From Hydractinia symbiolongicarpus (Eukaryota > Cnidaria > Hydrozoa > Anthoathecata > Hydractiniidae): 64,000 nucleotides of DNA. This document shows positions 1 through 9,142 of the stretch, in pieces (positions within the stretch are counted from its first letter, which is position 1; each line of letters starts with the position of its first letter). The notes beneath the pieces are model-generated. The model had not been told where the DNA came from, searched no databases, and worked only from the letters and a program-made list of their open reading frames with translations. The translations under genes were made by a program, and so were the position numbers. The stretch covers positions 30,198,501 to 30,262,500 of the forward strand of contig NC_079879.1 in assembly GCF_029227915.1 (NCBI RefSeq). Reading direction: 5' to 3'.

Positions 1-91
1 GCTATCCCCGATAATAATCACGTGAGCAGAGAACAATAGAATTAGCCAATCAAAAAGTGCGGCCAGATTTTGGCCGCAGAAAAATCGTTTA

Positions 92-149
92 AGACCCAGC
101 GTAATTTTTCCCACCTTAACTACTCCGATTTCCCGGTTACGCTGGGTCT
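92..149. repeat. Short palindromic element with 13-bp arms
   Basis: Perfect 13-bp inverted arms (AGACCCAGCGTAA at 92-104 and its complement at 137-149) enclose a 32-bp spacer. No coding capacity. It could be a tiny MITE remnant or a hairpin; no target-site duplication is evident. Confidence 0.6.
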
Positions 150-530
150 CCTGGCTAAGTTTAAAGCTGCTTTCATTTTAATAGGGTCAGGTTTTCTATA
201 GTAACTTCTAAATTTCAGCAGATTTTACGCTTTGTCACCCTCAAGTGTTTTTTAATTGTCTTATATAGCAATTGTAGACGCATAATTTTGTTCTTATAGT
301 TTATGAAGGTATTTAAACATCAGCCTTTCTAATTCAATTTATTTCTTGTTGGCAAAAAATTCAACATGAACTACCATTTTCCTGCTCTAAGTTAGCAAAC
401 TCTGTTTCATGTGGGCAATTTATATTTTGTTTGTGATTGTATGCTCCCATACACAAATGGTAGTTACATTTAGAGAGAAATTTATAAGAAAATGAGAATA
501 AAACTTATATATGTAAATTAAGTCACACCA

Positions 531-617
531 ACTGCAATAAACCCCATGGCGAATACATGGCAACGTAAATCGGTAATTTTTGTTAACGCCTGGGTATTCG
601 CCTGGGCCAATTGCAGT
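531..617. repeat. 87-bp MITE-like inverted repeat
   Basis: The ends ACTGCAAT and ATTGCAGT are complementary, and the imperfect complementarity extends about 30 bp inward (CCC..GGCGAATAC against GTATTCGCC..GGG). Size and symmetry fit a miniature inverted-repeat element. Family not recognised. Confidence 0.55.
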
Positions 618-650
618 GTCGACGATGTCGTGAATTAGAAAGGCTAAACG

Positions 651-669
651 TATATATATATATATATAT
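651..669. repeat. (TA)n microsatellite
   Basis: Uninterrupted TA dinucleotide run of about 19 bases. Confidence 0.85.
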
Positions 670-1121
670 CTGGACTGGATTTTCAGCTTACAAAAAAAAA
701 ATACAAGTCCTGGTTATAATATAGATGTAAAAAATGATTAAAACATAGTATATAAGTGAGCTTTGAAATAAAATAGTCTATGGCTTATCCCCTGCATATT
801 TTAGCCTGTCAATTTGCGTATGGGGTCTGGAAATATAAACACCATTGTGTCATAATGAAACATGTCTAACTAGCTAGCTACTATATGATGAGGTTAACTG
901 TAGCTAGGGACAAGTGATTTTACAGAATTCAAGTATAATTTCATCCAATCAAAAAAATATTTTGTACCTAGAATGCGTCTCTGGTTAGTGGGAGAATGAA
1001 ATGGATAATTAAAACCATTGTAAAACTAAAGACAAAAGGGGTAGCTACCTACATCCAGTTGGCTAACTATTAACACAACTAAAAACTTTGCTTTTCTGGT
1101 AGCTAGCTCGCTTTACCTATT

Positions 1122-3149
1122 CTAGCTATAGATGAATTCCCGTGTGATGTCATTTGTTTACATTTTTGCGGACGCGCAAGGAACTGGCAGGAATTATAAC
1201 AAAATTAAGTTGAGCACGTTTAATGCGATCTAGCCATGTGGAAGGGATCTGAATATTATGCCTCATGCACGAGGATGATAGAAAACAATATAAAAAGAAG
1301 TTAACTTTATCCGACGAGACAATATTGCCTGATCCTTATATACTGGAGAACTGGAGTAATAAGGTTGCTTTAATGCCTGATTTAACTTGGGGTGATATGT
1401 ACCAATATCTGAGCGAATTTTCACATGAAGCTATGAAAGCATACAGGTCGTTGGAAGCCTATAACTTTTATGTGAGTGGTCATGTACAGGATGTATTTTA
1501 CCATGCAATCGACAATAACTATGATTATTGTTTTATTAAATCTGAGGAAGGTATTCTTTCCTAATACAGCTAGCTAGCCATATGAAACTAATAAATATTT
1601 TAAACATGTTTTTTTTGACTTTCAGGTATTGTCTAGTCAGAGACAAGGACAGAAACAACAATGCTACGAAGTATGCAGTAAACAAGTCTGGAGGGTGGAT
1701 CTTTACTGCTAATTGCAAGTGTATGGCAGGGTAAGCATGGCAAACATTACTTCAGAAATACTGACAATTTATCTGCTTTTTCTACATCACATAAAAGGTT
1801 TTACAAAAATCAAGGAGACAAGCAATTCCTGTTCCATTGACTGTAATTAATTTCTCCAGGCCCAAATTTGCACAAAAAATTCCAGTAGTAGTTGAAAATC
1901 AAAACAGTCAAGATAAAAAACCATATAGCTTCGACGATCCTATGGCTGGTTCATGTGAATTCAAAAAGAGGAAAATGTTAGAATTATATTAAAATATTAG
2001 CAAGGAATCAGCTATTTTAAAGGCTATAGATATACTTCCTGATGCTTATGACACAAGTGCTACTGATACAGTGAAAACAAAATTTGTAATCTGCCAGAAC
2101 CCCTTGCCACTCTTTATTTACCAGAAGCAATAAATTTCGATGATATTACTTTGGATGTTACAGGCAAAAAAAGATTTATTGATTATGAAATGACACAAAG
2201 TCAAAAAATGTACGACAATTTAACCGAAGTTACCAATATACAAAGTGATAGCAAAATTTGGAAATTACACAGAGCTGGTAGAATTACAGCATCAGTTGCA
2301 AAATCTGCCTACACATTAAATATGGAAAAAATCCTAAATAACATAATGCAATACAACAGAGAAATAAACACTGCAGCTACAAATTATGGGAGAAAAATGG
2401 AATCCCTTGCATTAGAACAATATAAAAAATTAGTTCCAAAAAATCATGAAAATATAACCATTAGTAAAGCAGGTTTACATGTCAATGCAAAATACCATTT
2501 CATTGGAGCTTCTCTTGACAGCATGGTTAGTTGTCAGTGCCATGGCATTGGTGTGGTTGAAGTCAAGTGTCCTTATAAATACAAGAATGGCCTTGACGGT
2601 TGTGAATCAGATAAAGAATTTCCAGTTGATGCACAGGGTATCAAGTACAACAGCAAATGTTAGTCACAAACACAAATTATTGCCATTTTTTTATTTGGAC
2701 ACAAGGAGACAAGTCAGGTGACACAATGCTTATCAATATAGAAAAAGATGAAAAATTCTGTGAATTACTGGTATCAAAATTATCTGAAGTCTTTTACAAA
2801 TTTATTCTCCCTGGAAAAGTTAGCCGTGAAAAAGATCCCAAAAATGAAATGCTTGTCAAGTTATATTGCAAATGCCAGCGTCCAAGTTTCCCACCAATGA
2901 TTGCTTGTGATGCTAAAGATTGCCAAATAGAGTGGTATCATTACGGCTGTGCAGCACAGCATGAATCAGGCATCTTTAACAACCAACTCTGAAATAACTT
3001 TAAAACTGTTTTAAAATAAATCCTCTACTGAAATATCTGGCTACAGCACGGTCTAAACCCTTGTTGTTCTTCCGTACATTGTGGTTTCTTTCCTGCCATT
3101 TAGAGCGCATGTGCACAATAATGTAAACACGGAATTCATCTATAGCTTA
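1122..3149 (+). mobile_element. TIR-bounded transposon carrying a YqaJ/PHD protein
   Basis: A 17-bp perfect inverted repeat (AGCTATAGATGAATTCC) lies at 1124-1140 and, inverted, at 3131-3147. Inside it the match continues imperfectly: both ends read TTTACATT, then a TGCG/GCGC block, then TGGCAGG, giving TIRs of about 55-70 bp with small gaps. The only coding material between them is the broken YqaJ/PHD gene. Size is about 2.0 kb. The flanks are rich in TAGCTAG, so the target duplication is ambiguous. YqaJ/PHD proteins are common in cnidarian genomes; I do not assign a superfamily. The element looks inactive. Confidence 0.65.
1265..2992 (+). pseudogene. Broken SWIM-YqaJ exonuclease-PHD transposon protein
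   Basis: Recognisable blocks in order. 1265-1555 is an N-terminal region (LPDPYILENWSNKV..LPDLTWGDMYQYL type). 1626-1730 reads YCLVRDKDRNN..GGWIFTANCKCMAG, the first half of a SWIM-like zinc segment, ending at a GT donor. 2092-2660 is a YqaJ-type PD-(D/E)XK nuclease with GRITAS, GRKMESLALEQY, a GASLD motif and catalytic EVKCPYKYK. 2660-2990 holds [18 protein letters not shown] and a PHD finger ([18 protein letters not shown]). Breaks: the second half of the SWIM segment (expected CSH) is missing, an in-frame TAA is at 1990-1992, and frameshifts occur near 2080 and 2650. The family's nuclease processes DNA ends; this copy cannot make the full protein. Confidence 0.7.
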
Positions 3150-3872
3150 GCTAGCTTCTTGGTGACTAGACAAAGACATGCGCAGATCAGCTAAAAAACA
3201 CCAGCTAGCTATAACCAAAATACAATAATTCTTACCTTATATCAAGTATACTATAATATAAACTACTCTGGAGTTCCCACCAGCAAGCCAACCCTAAAAG
3301 AAATTCCCCACAGGCACAGCCAAAGGACAAGATTTGTACAACAAGGATTCAAAATGCTTTTGGTCATAGCCCAAAGCTTTGGCCAAGGAATGTAGAATAC
3401 TAGAAGATCGTGAAGATCAGATTATTTACAATCTGTACTCTTATTAGTTGTAAACCAAACGAAGCTTTCCTATTGGTTCTCAGGTAATAACAATGACAGG
3501 GTCCGCGCAAATATTTTAGCCTAAAGCCTTAATAGCACAACCCCGTGCATCCAGCCTAGCTGCGCTGTCTCTCCCTGTATCCCTCAAGGCGATTTTAAAG
3601 ATTCCGCGTAGCGGTCGGCGGAAATCAAAAAAGTTTTTTTCCACAATAATGAAAAATAAAGAATAAAAAAATGAAAAATAAAAAATAATAATAAAAAAAA
3701 GGTTGCTGTTTCGTTAAGTTACGAAAAAGCTACGTGGAACATCTTTTAGTTGGAACCGGTACGCACTTTTTTGATTATTTTTAAGAATCGAACATTGAAG
3801 GGTCGGAAGTTACTGATTATTTTTATAAAAATAATTCTTGCAAAATAAGTGGAGAGAAGCGATGACCTTGAG

Positions 3873-3956
3873 CAACCCCGTCCCCAGGACTTGGTAGGCT
3901 TTTTATATCTAGTCGGCGTAAATATAAAAAGCTAACAAGTCCTCGGGACAAGGTTG
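3873..3956. mobile_element. 84-bp palindromic MITE (CAACCYYGTCCC family)
   Basis: Arms of about 31 bp pair almost completely: CAACCCCGTCCCCAGGACTT inward from the left, and the complement of AAGTCCTCGGGACAAGGTTG from the right, both running into TTTTT/AAAAA. Immediately outside are GACCTTGAG (3864-3872) and GACCTTAAG (3957-3965), an 8/9 match read as a 9-bp target-site duplication. The length fits Mutator-type insertion, but no transposase is linked to it here. Confidence 0.75.
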
Positions 3957-4149
3957 GACCTTAAGCTTATCACCAATTTGGCTATGATTCCCAGACCCCT
4001 GGGAAATGTTTTCACAATGTCACATGCTATGGTGAAGTGAAAATTACATGAAAACACAAGCTTTACGTCAGGAAAAATTTAAAAAATTTAGCTGTTACAG
4101 TTAACATCTTCTGTTAAAATAGATTATCATTAAGTCATTTGCTATTTCG

Positions 4150-4330
4150 CAATTAGGCCAGATGTCACCAAAAGTACATTCCTAAAGGGATTGGGTGACC
4201 AATCTGGTCCAGGTGACCACTAGAACTGCCTACGTAATGATGAATCAGCTGATGTCACTCTTTTTTAACAATTTATTTGGCCTGAAAGTTGTAAGCGCAA
4301 TGCAATTGCACCAAACTAATATAATAATGT
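4150..4330 (-). repeat. Diverged fragment of the large Helitron-like repeat
   Basis: The reverse complement shares the order GCAATTGCATTGC, AACTTT.AGGCCAAATAA, TGACATCAG and GGACCA..TTGG with the unit at 46361-47078 and the fragment at 8582-8930. It is old and truncated at both ends. The open frame that covers it is a by-product. Confidence 0.5.
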
Positions 4331-4650
4331 CAAAAGTGTTACAAATACTAGAAGATGATATTTTTTTAGACTTCGTTAAGAAAGTTTTACAAATTAAATC
4401 CACTTTGCAAAAGTTACAGACACACATTCACAGTTGGCATATAGGATAATTACCTCGTCTAATCGAAACTTGTGGAGTGGTAACTAAGTAGATTTTTTTT
4501 TGATAATTTTTTTTTCTTTTTTTTTAATTGATTCTTTTTCCCTTTTGCTTGGCGAAGATCAGCCATAGAGAATATAATACATACAATACACATCGCTCGA
4601 GTAGTTAGTTGGATACGTACTTTAAATAACAAACTGAGAATATACCACAT

Positions 4651-5568
4651 CTAATACTGTTCTGGTTTCTTGTCGAATATTTCCAAGCCTTGTGTATACA
4701 ATTCGTCTTCCACGTCCAAGAAACCATAAAATCTCGGCCCAAACAGATCGTAGTGTAAAAGATCAAGAACTTCCCATATCTTTTTTATATACGTTGAAGA
4801 GTTATCTTTTCCAAGACATTTAACATAGTTTGGTAATTTCTTGTTACGCACGGTAACTTGTATGTTTCCATAAACAGGATATCTTTCGTACCTTGTGATG
4901 GGAGCTGGCGAGTCTGGCCGAAAAGTAATCAGCATTAAATCGCATGCGCGTTCACTTTTCAGACGTATTATTCCTGTGGGAATTCTGTGGTTGTCATTCT
5001 TGCGAAAGCGGATGACATGAGGGTGAAAGGGAGCAATTAGTGATTCAAACCTGACAGTGCCTTTTACTTTGTAAAAATCAAATAAGCTTCTATTAAGAAG
5101 GAAATTAGCTTTTAAGGAGAAATTACTTTCATCTTCAAAGGTTATCAAAGCAGTTTTCTCTCTCTTCGTTTTCCACTCGTATTCAGCTTCATCGGTAGCT
5201 ATAAATTCACCAACGTAGGAAACTGAAATCATTTCGAGCTGTTTAAAATCACGTCCACCGAAATTAAAGTCCTTTTTTATAATGCCAAAAATTTCTTCGT
5301 CTGATTGTGGAACCAATTCCTCTTCGGTCACAGGAACATATTCCTCCATTAAATCAACAATTTCTTCTCGACATTCATCAACATCAAATCGGACTCTTTT
5401 ACCTCTTGTCTCAGCAATAATCAGCAAACTCGACTTCTTATCGAGAACAGTGATTTCTTGACCTTCATATAGAACGACTTTTGTTTTTAAAGAGCATGGA
5501 GTTACAACACGCAAGTGAACTGGTAGACGGTATGCTTTTAACACGTCAGACAACAGCTGTTCCGCCAT
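4651..5568 (-). CDS. Single-exon protein, CABIT-like (tentative)
   Basis: An uninterrupted 305-codon frame with no intron. It starts at the ATG at 5566-5568 (MAEQLLSDVLKAYRLPVHLR); the frame opens further upstream but without another ATG, and the added residues look like non-coding translation. Residues ~10-75 read LPVHLRVV..VVLYEGQEITVLDKK..LLIIAETRGKRVRFDV, which resembles the first strands of a CABIT domain (THEMIS/GAREM family: an LP..RV start, a GQ/GE-I-V turn and a basic patch). An acidic linker (VTEEELVPQSDEE) and a second beta-rich region (GTVRFESLIAPFHPHVIRF, PVYGNIQVTVRN) follow. No transmembrane segment or zinc motif. If correct it would be a cytosolic signalling adaptor; the assignment rests on pattern memory only. 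It sits alone among repeats. Confidence 0.6.
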   Translation of the reverse strand: MAEQLLSDVLKAYRLPVHLRVVTPCSLKTKVVLYEGQEITVLDKKSSLLIIAETRGKRVRFDVDECREEIVDLMEEYVPVTEEELVPQSDEEIFGIIKKDFNFGGRDFKQLEMISVSYVGEFIATDEAEYEWKTKREKTALITFEDESNFSLKANFLLNRSLFDFYKVKGTVRFESLIAPFHPHVIRFRKNDNHRIPTGIIRLKSERACDLMLITFRPDSPAPITRYERYPVYGNIQVTVRNKKLPNYVKCLGKDNSSTYIKKIWEVLDLLHYDLFGPRFYGFLDVEDELYTQGLEIFDKKPEQY

Positions 5569-6566
5569 TATTTCATATACATATCCAAGTATATAAGAGT
5601 ACAAAATGCTTAAAATTGCAGGTAATGACTGTCAGCTCTTAATTCGTATTTTGATGTTAGGATAAAAGAAACCATTCAAATAATGTCTCATATTCACCTT
5701 CGTCCCCATGCATTTATTCAAAGATGCAAAAATCCCTGAGAGCGAGAGTGACATCGACTTACATTTACTTTCGAAACTTTTGTTTTTTTATAATTTCATG
5801 AAAGATAATTTATAAAAGCTCTTTTAATCAACCTTATTTAATACGATAAAGATATATACACAAAAACAAAAGATAAATACTCCAAGCATGCAGTTGATAT
5901 TATTGCTGGTATGATGTATTTATTGGAGAGCGCGGGATGTAATAAGTTCAGTTTACAACCAAATAGTACTTTCTCCTCCCTAGATTCTATTACCTGGAAT
6001 CGAGGTTGCAAATAAAAATATTTTGAGATACTTACTTAAAAAACAAGACGATTAGATATGAAATGACATAAAATTAACCCAGTTTATTCTTATTTTTAGC
6101 TTCTGTTGCCGCTTTTTCTTATACCAGAATTCACCGTCCTGATATAATAAAAACAGTCACTGGGAACGAGGTTAAACGAGGATTAACCGACTTAACGTGT
6201 TCTTAATTTCTAAAACTAAAAACGTTTATGAGGTCAGCTAATTTTTTGTGCGCCCGCTACCTTACACCTGCATCATTTTGCAATTGCTACGTCGAATCTG
6301 CGCCTTGTTACAAAAATAAAGCATAAGCCCAATGGATGGGTTTTCACTTTAAAGTGATTGAATAGATTGCAAATAGATGGACTGACCTCCACTGATTGTC
6401 ATCTCAATTTCCCTATTATCTTTCAAAGGAAGTCATATCTAAAAAATTGTGACTTAGAGAACAAACCTAAATATCTATATCAATAATAACAATTAAAACT
6501 TCTACTGAAAGCATAAGGCACCGAAGCCTTTCAGGTTTTTTCATTGGAAATAAAAGGGAAAAGATC

Positions 6567-6763
6567 AACCTCGATCCCAGGACCTGTTCAACCTCGTTCC
6601 CGGCGTCTGTTTTCTCTTTTCTATAACCAGGACCGGCGATCGACGCCCAATGTCAGAAAAGATAGCAGATGCCCTGGGGACAAGGTTGAGGACCTGTTGT
6701 CTTTTTTTGACCTATTAATACGCGCATCGCTAATGAGAGAAAAAAGCCCTGGGGAAGAGGTTG
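6567..6763. mobile_element. Outer CAACCTCG MITE, interrupted by a second copy
   Basis: Left end CAACCTCGATCCCAGGACCT at 6567 and right end GCCCTGGGGAAGAGGTTG ending at 6763 are complementary. The element is split by the 100-bp copy at 6589-6688, so the original MITE was about 87 bp plus the target duplication. Confidence 0.75.
6589..6688. mobile_element. Inner 100-bp CAACCTCG MITE with 10-bp target duplication
   Basis: Starts CAACCTCGTTCCC and ends GCCCTGGGGACAAGGTTG (complement CAACCTTGTCCCCAGGGC). It is flanked on both sides by an exact 10-bp repeat, AGGACCTGTT at 6579-6588 and 6689-6698. Because the target is another MITE of the same family, the duplication and ends are unambiguous. TSDs of 9-10 bp are typical of Mutator-like elements. 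Confidence 0.85.
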
Positions 6764-7610
6764 GTGAAGGTATAAAAGAAGTGATGGAAACGCTAAACAA
6801 CAAATAAAACATATCCAGACTTATATATGCATTTTATTCCATAGATCTTTTTGAGATAAACTTTTATTTCGAAAAGCTCTGGGACGAGAATGCTATTTTT
6901 AACACACCGCTTTTTTTCATCCGGAACAGGTTTTAAAAGGCTTCTTCTTAACGTTTTATCACCATAAAAACAACGACTGACTTAAAAAAACAGATGGTTG
7001 ACGATAATGTAAAAATCTTGATTTGAAATGTCGACCGTAGTGCAGTAACGTTTGATAAATGTGGAATTTAACGTCCATATTCGAAAAGACAGTTAGCAGC
7101 TCATTATATTTCTATGACTTAAGACATTATATCTCGAAGTTTAGTAAATCACTTTGCGAGTTACGATTTGCCTGTTCCGAGTCGAGGTTAAGTAAATCAC
7201 TAGTTACAAGTTAAGAGTTGCCCATCACGAGTTACAAGTTATTCAAACCACATCCTCGGGGCATCTTGTATCTTTTCTGAGACGGCGATACGAACATGGC
7301 GGAGGACGCTTGTTTGATATGAACCCTATTTGGCGCGGATGCGTCGCATACTTATTTTGCCTAACGAAAAACGTTGGCGGAGGAGCTGTAGCATGTAGCA
7401 TGCAGTTTTTAAAAGGTGAAAAATTTAATAAAAAGCATCACTAAGTAATGACAGTGCAATACACCATAAAGCGATGCTGCTTTACGTTCGAATATAAAAA
7501 AACGCAAAACTGGCTCTGGAAACGAGATCTCAACCCCAGGGCTCTTCTACGCAAAACACCCAAGGCGAAGAGTGATTAACTGAACATGGCACATAATGAA
7601 ATATGCCAAC

Positions 7611-7970
7611 CAATGTTGTCCGGTCGAGCCATGTTGTCTGAAAAACAGCAACAACCCATATTGTCCGAGCTGACCCCATATTGTCGGATTAAGTAAAATA
7701 CACTTTTTCGCATAATTTAGAAACTGTATCCTGTGTTAGATGCGAACTATTGAGACCCTCTATGAGACCTTTAAATGAAATTTACAAAAAAATACCAGTA
7801 GCATCCACATCTAAATTTTTTTCTGATAACACTACATAATATAAATAAACTCACTAGATAAAATATCGCTCAAGCTCATCCACATTGCGCCAAATTATTT
7901 GTTTACCCATATTGTCGAAAAAATGACCATGTTGTCTTTCTTATACAATTTAAAATATCAGACAACATGG
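7611..7970. repeat. Cluster of CCATRTTGTC motifs
   Basis: Variants of CCATATTGTC / CCATGTTGTC occur near 7611, 7629, 7656, 7675, 7907 and 7927, with one inverted copy (GACAACATGG) at 7961-7970. The grouping at both edges with an inverted copy resembles the subterminal motif arrays of a small TIR element. No terminal duplication found. Confidence 0.5.
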
Positions 7971-8581
7971 ATCGCGGGTGGTATAGAACAATGCATTTCT
8001 TCCGCTTTGCAACTACTTTTACTTTCGTTTATTTACATAACGGGATGATATAAAAGTTAGCTAAGAAGTTTGAGTATTTTTTTTAGAGATAATACTGTTA
8101 ATGACTTAGTGCACGTTCTTGATGTCAACAAAGGTATAATTTGATCGCTGCCTACAACTAACCAGCTGCTACTCCTATTTTGTTTCTTTTATTTTTTTGC
8201 ATGGTATAGTTTTGACAATTTAACCACACATTCCTATTCACCCTGAAAAACGTTCATTCATGGCACTTAGCTTTTTCCATTGTATTTGGTTTTGCAGCAG
8301 TAAGATTTAGTATATGGAAAATTACTTCTTTTCTCTTTCCCTTTTTGTTACAAGTCATTTACCACCTCCCTAATTCTTTTACTGTCCTAAAAATATTCAT
8401 CAACAATGTGTGTAAATGAGAAATTGACACATGTATTATTATTTCCTTTTTTTGTGCAAACTTTCAAAACCTAAAATTCTACCAACGTTAATATAGACTT
8501 CTTGAATTTTACCCATTCTTAATAATTTGTGTTTGCAAGAATTTTGGAAAGGTCATTTTAGAAAAATAAATCTTTGTGAAA

Positions 8582-8930
8582 CTAGTCGATAAGGCCTGTG
8601 AATAAACCCACTTAGGCAGGAGAACAATGGAAAAGAGAACTGTCCGTTGAGTTTCGACCTACCAAAAAAAAAATTTATATGTAAATGTATATGATCGTGT
8701 ACTTTTGACGAACAGTTGAAGAGACATTGGGGTTTCAAGGTTTTTTAATGACGTCATCAACCCGTCCATTCCAAAACGGATTCAGGCACCCAAGTCCTGG
8801 AATCTTATGGTCCCAGGTTGTCCCTAGTTTCCTATACACAGTGAAACATAACTGATGTCACCAACTCTTTTCCAAGTTATTTGGCCTCAAAGTTATAACT
8901 GTGATGCAATGGCTTTACCAATCTTATTAA
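8582..8930 (-). mobile_element. Truncated Helitron-like element, minus strand
   Basis: On the minus strand the sequence ends GCCTAAGTGGG..CACAGGCCTTATCGACTAG, matching the 3' ends at 46360 and 47078 (imperfect hairpin, then CTAG). Upstream it shares GAATCCGTTTTGGAATGGAC, TTGATGACGTCA and the AGCCATTGCAT block with 46361-47078. Similarity fades near 8930, so the 5' end is missing. Confidence 0.6.
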
Positions 8931-9142
8931 AAGGTTAACAAATTAGACATGTATTTTGCAGCCACATCAAAGTAAAATAAAATTATGTTGAACTATCTTC
9001 TTGGAGTAAGTATTTGTTGTTTGTGAAGTTATATTTTTGACATAATTTAAATCTAGTTCTTATGTAGTAAAATCTCAATTAAAATTTTCTAGTGCAACTT
9101 AATATGTTCATTATATATTATGTTTAGACATATATACACATA

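Larger units (their letters stand above)
1..1121. other. Non-coding region with small palindromic elements
   Basis: No supported gene. The stretch holds two small inverted-repeat elements (92-149 and 531-617), a TA microsatellite and scattered AGCTAGCTAGC runs near 870-880 and 1100, which recur elsewhere in the window. The rest is AT-rich sequence without recognisable coding signal. Confidence 0.6.
3150..4650. other. Intergenic region with MITE and Helitron remnants
   Basis: No gene supported. It contains an A-rich tract (3640-3700), a palindromic MITE at 3873-3956 and a diverged minus-strand fragment of the large Helitron-like family at about 4150-4330. Short reading frames here coincide with repeats. 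Confidence 0.55.
5605..9142. other. Repeat-rich intergenic region
   Basis: No gene is supported. It holds nested CAACCTCG MITEs (6567-6763), further single-ended copies of that family (about 5990, 6160, 6870 and 7530), a cluster of CCATRTTGTC motifs (7611-7970) and a minus-strand Helitron-like fragment (8582-8930). The small frames at 6544-6812 fall in the nested MITEs and are not genes. Confidence 0.55.

Noticed and set aside
6544-6812. Overlapping short reading frames on both strands
   Set aside because: They lie entirely in the nested MITEs and the translations are those of the palindromes.
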